A DNA stretch of 6,350 nucleotides. It comes from Oligoflexaceae bacterium. Its GTDB lineage: Bacteria > Bdellovibrionota_B > Oligoflexia > Oligoflexales > Oligoflexaceae. A program made the position numbers and the translations under genes. Shown piece after piece: positions 5,747 through 6,350 of the stretch. The first letter of the stretch is position 1, and each line of letters starts with the position of its first letter. Location: contig CANJJY010000271.1 of assembly GCA_947474445.1 (NCBI GenBank), forward strand, positions 1 to 6,350. Reading direction: 5' to 3'. Below the pieces are notes generated by a model. It saw only the letters and a list, made by a program, of their open reading frames with translations, made no database searches and was not told where the DNA came from.

Positions 5747-6350
5747 TTAGCTGGCGGATTCCATCGTCTTCTGCTTTTTGGGAACCTTGATGGTAAAGCA
5801 GGTGGATCCGGGCTTACTGATGAAGGTGATCGATCCTTGATGACCTTCGATCATGCCCTTGGCTGTGCTGAGGCCAATCCCGACGCTACGGCTCTGGTCC
5901 TTGGTCGTGAAGAAAGGCTCAAAAATACTCACGTGATAGGATTCCGGAATTCCTGGACCATTGTCTTTGACGCGAAGCAGGATAGCATCGCCTTGTTCTT
6001 CGCAGCTGAGCGAGACCATGGGTTTAGCATTTTGAACCGCGGCCTCGAAGGCGTTGGTCAGAAGGTTGAAGAGAGCCTGAACAAGCTGCAGCAGGCGGCC
6101 TTCAAAAACCAAGTCTTCGTCAGGCGGCGTCCAATCCAAGCCGACACCCACCGATTGAAAGCGTTCGCGGCATAAAGTAAAGGTCGCATCCACCCACTCA
6201 TTGACCGTACACGATTGGATAGAGTCGCGCGAACCGTCGCGGGCAAAGGCTTTGACGCTTTCGATGATGCGATGGCAGCGATTGCAATTGTCGACTAACT
6301 TGCGCGCGGTAAAAAGGAGGCGCTCCGGAGAGAGGGTGCCTTTTTCAGCC
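5747..6350 (-). CDS. Sensor histidine kinase, C-terminal part (5' end outside window)
   Basis: The frame is open from the right edge (first whole codon ends at 6349) to TAA at 5749-5747, giving 200 residues of a larger protein. In window numbering, residues 1-38 end in RCHRIIESVKAFARDGSRD, the second helix of a HisKA-type dimerisation domain; the phospho-accepting histidine lies outside. The ATPase domain is complete: N-box N95 and N99 (LFNLLTNAFEAA), G1 box D129-NGPGIP, F box FEPFFTTK (143-150), G2 box VGIGLSTAKGMIEGHQG (156-172). The spacing and the short lid between F and G2 boxes resemble the NtrB/PAS-kinase group. Such kinases autophosphorylate on histidine and hand the phosphate to a response regulator; signal, sensor domain and partner cannot be seen. 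There is no receiver domain at this end, which stops about 20 residues after the last beta-strand. A GTG at 6193 is internal and not the start. The gene converges on metH with a 20-bp gap. Confidence 0.93.
   Translation of the reverse strand, partial: AEKGTLSPERLLFTARKLVDNCNRCHRIIESVKAFARDGSRDSIQSCTVNEWVDATFTLCRERFQSVGVGLDWTPPDEDLVFEGRLLQLVQALFNLLTNAFEAAVQNAKPMVSLSCEEQGDAILLRVKDNGPGIPESYHVSIFEPFFTTKDQSRSVGIGLSTAKGMIEGHQGSITFISKPGSTCFTIKVPKKQKTMESAS

Noticed and set aside
6058..6193. Alternative kinase start at GTG 6193 making a short stand-alone ATPase
   Set aside because: The frame continues upstream to the window edge and encodes the second dimerisation helix typical of the family, so the gene is simply cut by the window.

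Overview
The window is bacterial, of roughly balanced base composition. It carries a cobalamin-dependent methionine synthase, a PilZ protein, a two-component histidine kinase and a split tRNA gene. The MetH is the long four-module E. coli type, and a PilZ protein beside a kinase fits a Gram-negative, proteobacterium-like organism. No marker here fixes the phylum.

Layout. (1) 3-143 (+): decayed C-terminal tail of an IS3-family transposase OrfB, with an internal stop. (2) 326-669 (-): a tRNA-Leu gene, best read as anticodon CAA, interrupted in its anticodon loop by a 263-nt group I self-splicing intron (375-637). A strong hairpin terminator lies just beyond it (291-318). An ORF-only annotation leaves this stretch blank, and it is the most interesting thing in the window. 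(3) 670-954: divergent intergenic region. (4) 955-1326 (+): small single-domain PilZ protein, a presumed c-di-GMP receptor. (5) 1380-1706 (-): small protein with a two-CxxC zinc ribbon of zf-TFIIB type, convergent with the PilZ gene across a 9-bp GC-rich hairpin. (6) 1707-2018: AT-rich divergent intergenic region with a perfect -35 hexamer for metH and a T-N11-A type inverted repeat. (7) 2019-5726 (+): metH, complete and with all its key residues. (8) 5747-6350 (-): C-terminal catalytic part of a histidine kinase that runs off the right edge, convergent with metH and only 20 bp from it.

The genes do not form one operon: strands alternate and each gene appears to be its own transcription unit. 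metH makes methionine from homocysteine and methyl-tetrahydrofolate. The PilZ protein and the kinase are signalling parts without a visible partner. The tRNA must have its intron removed by RNA catalysis before it can decode UUG leucine codons. The transposase remnant just past the tRNA's 3' end points to past mobile-element activity at this tRNA locus.
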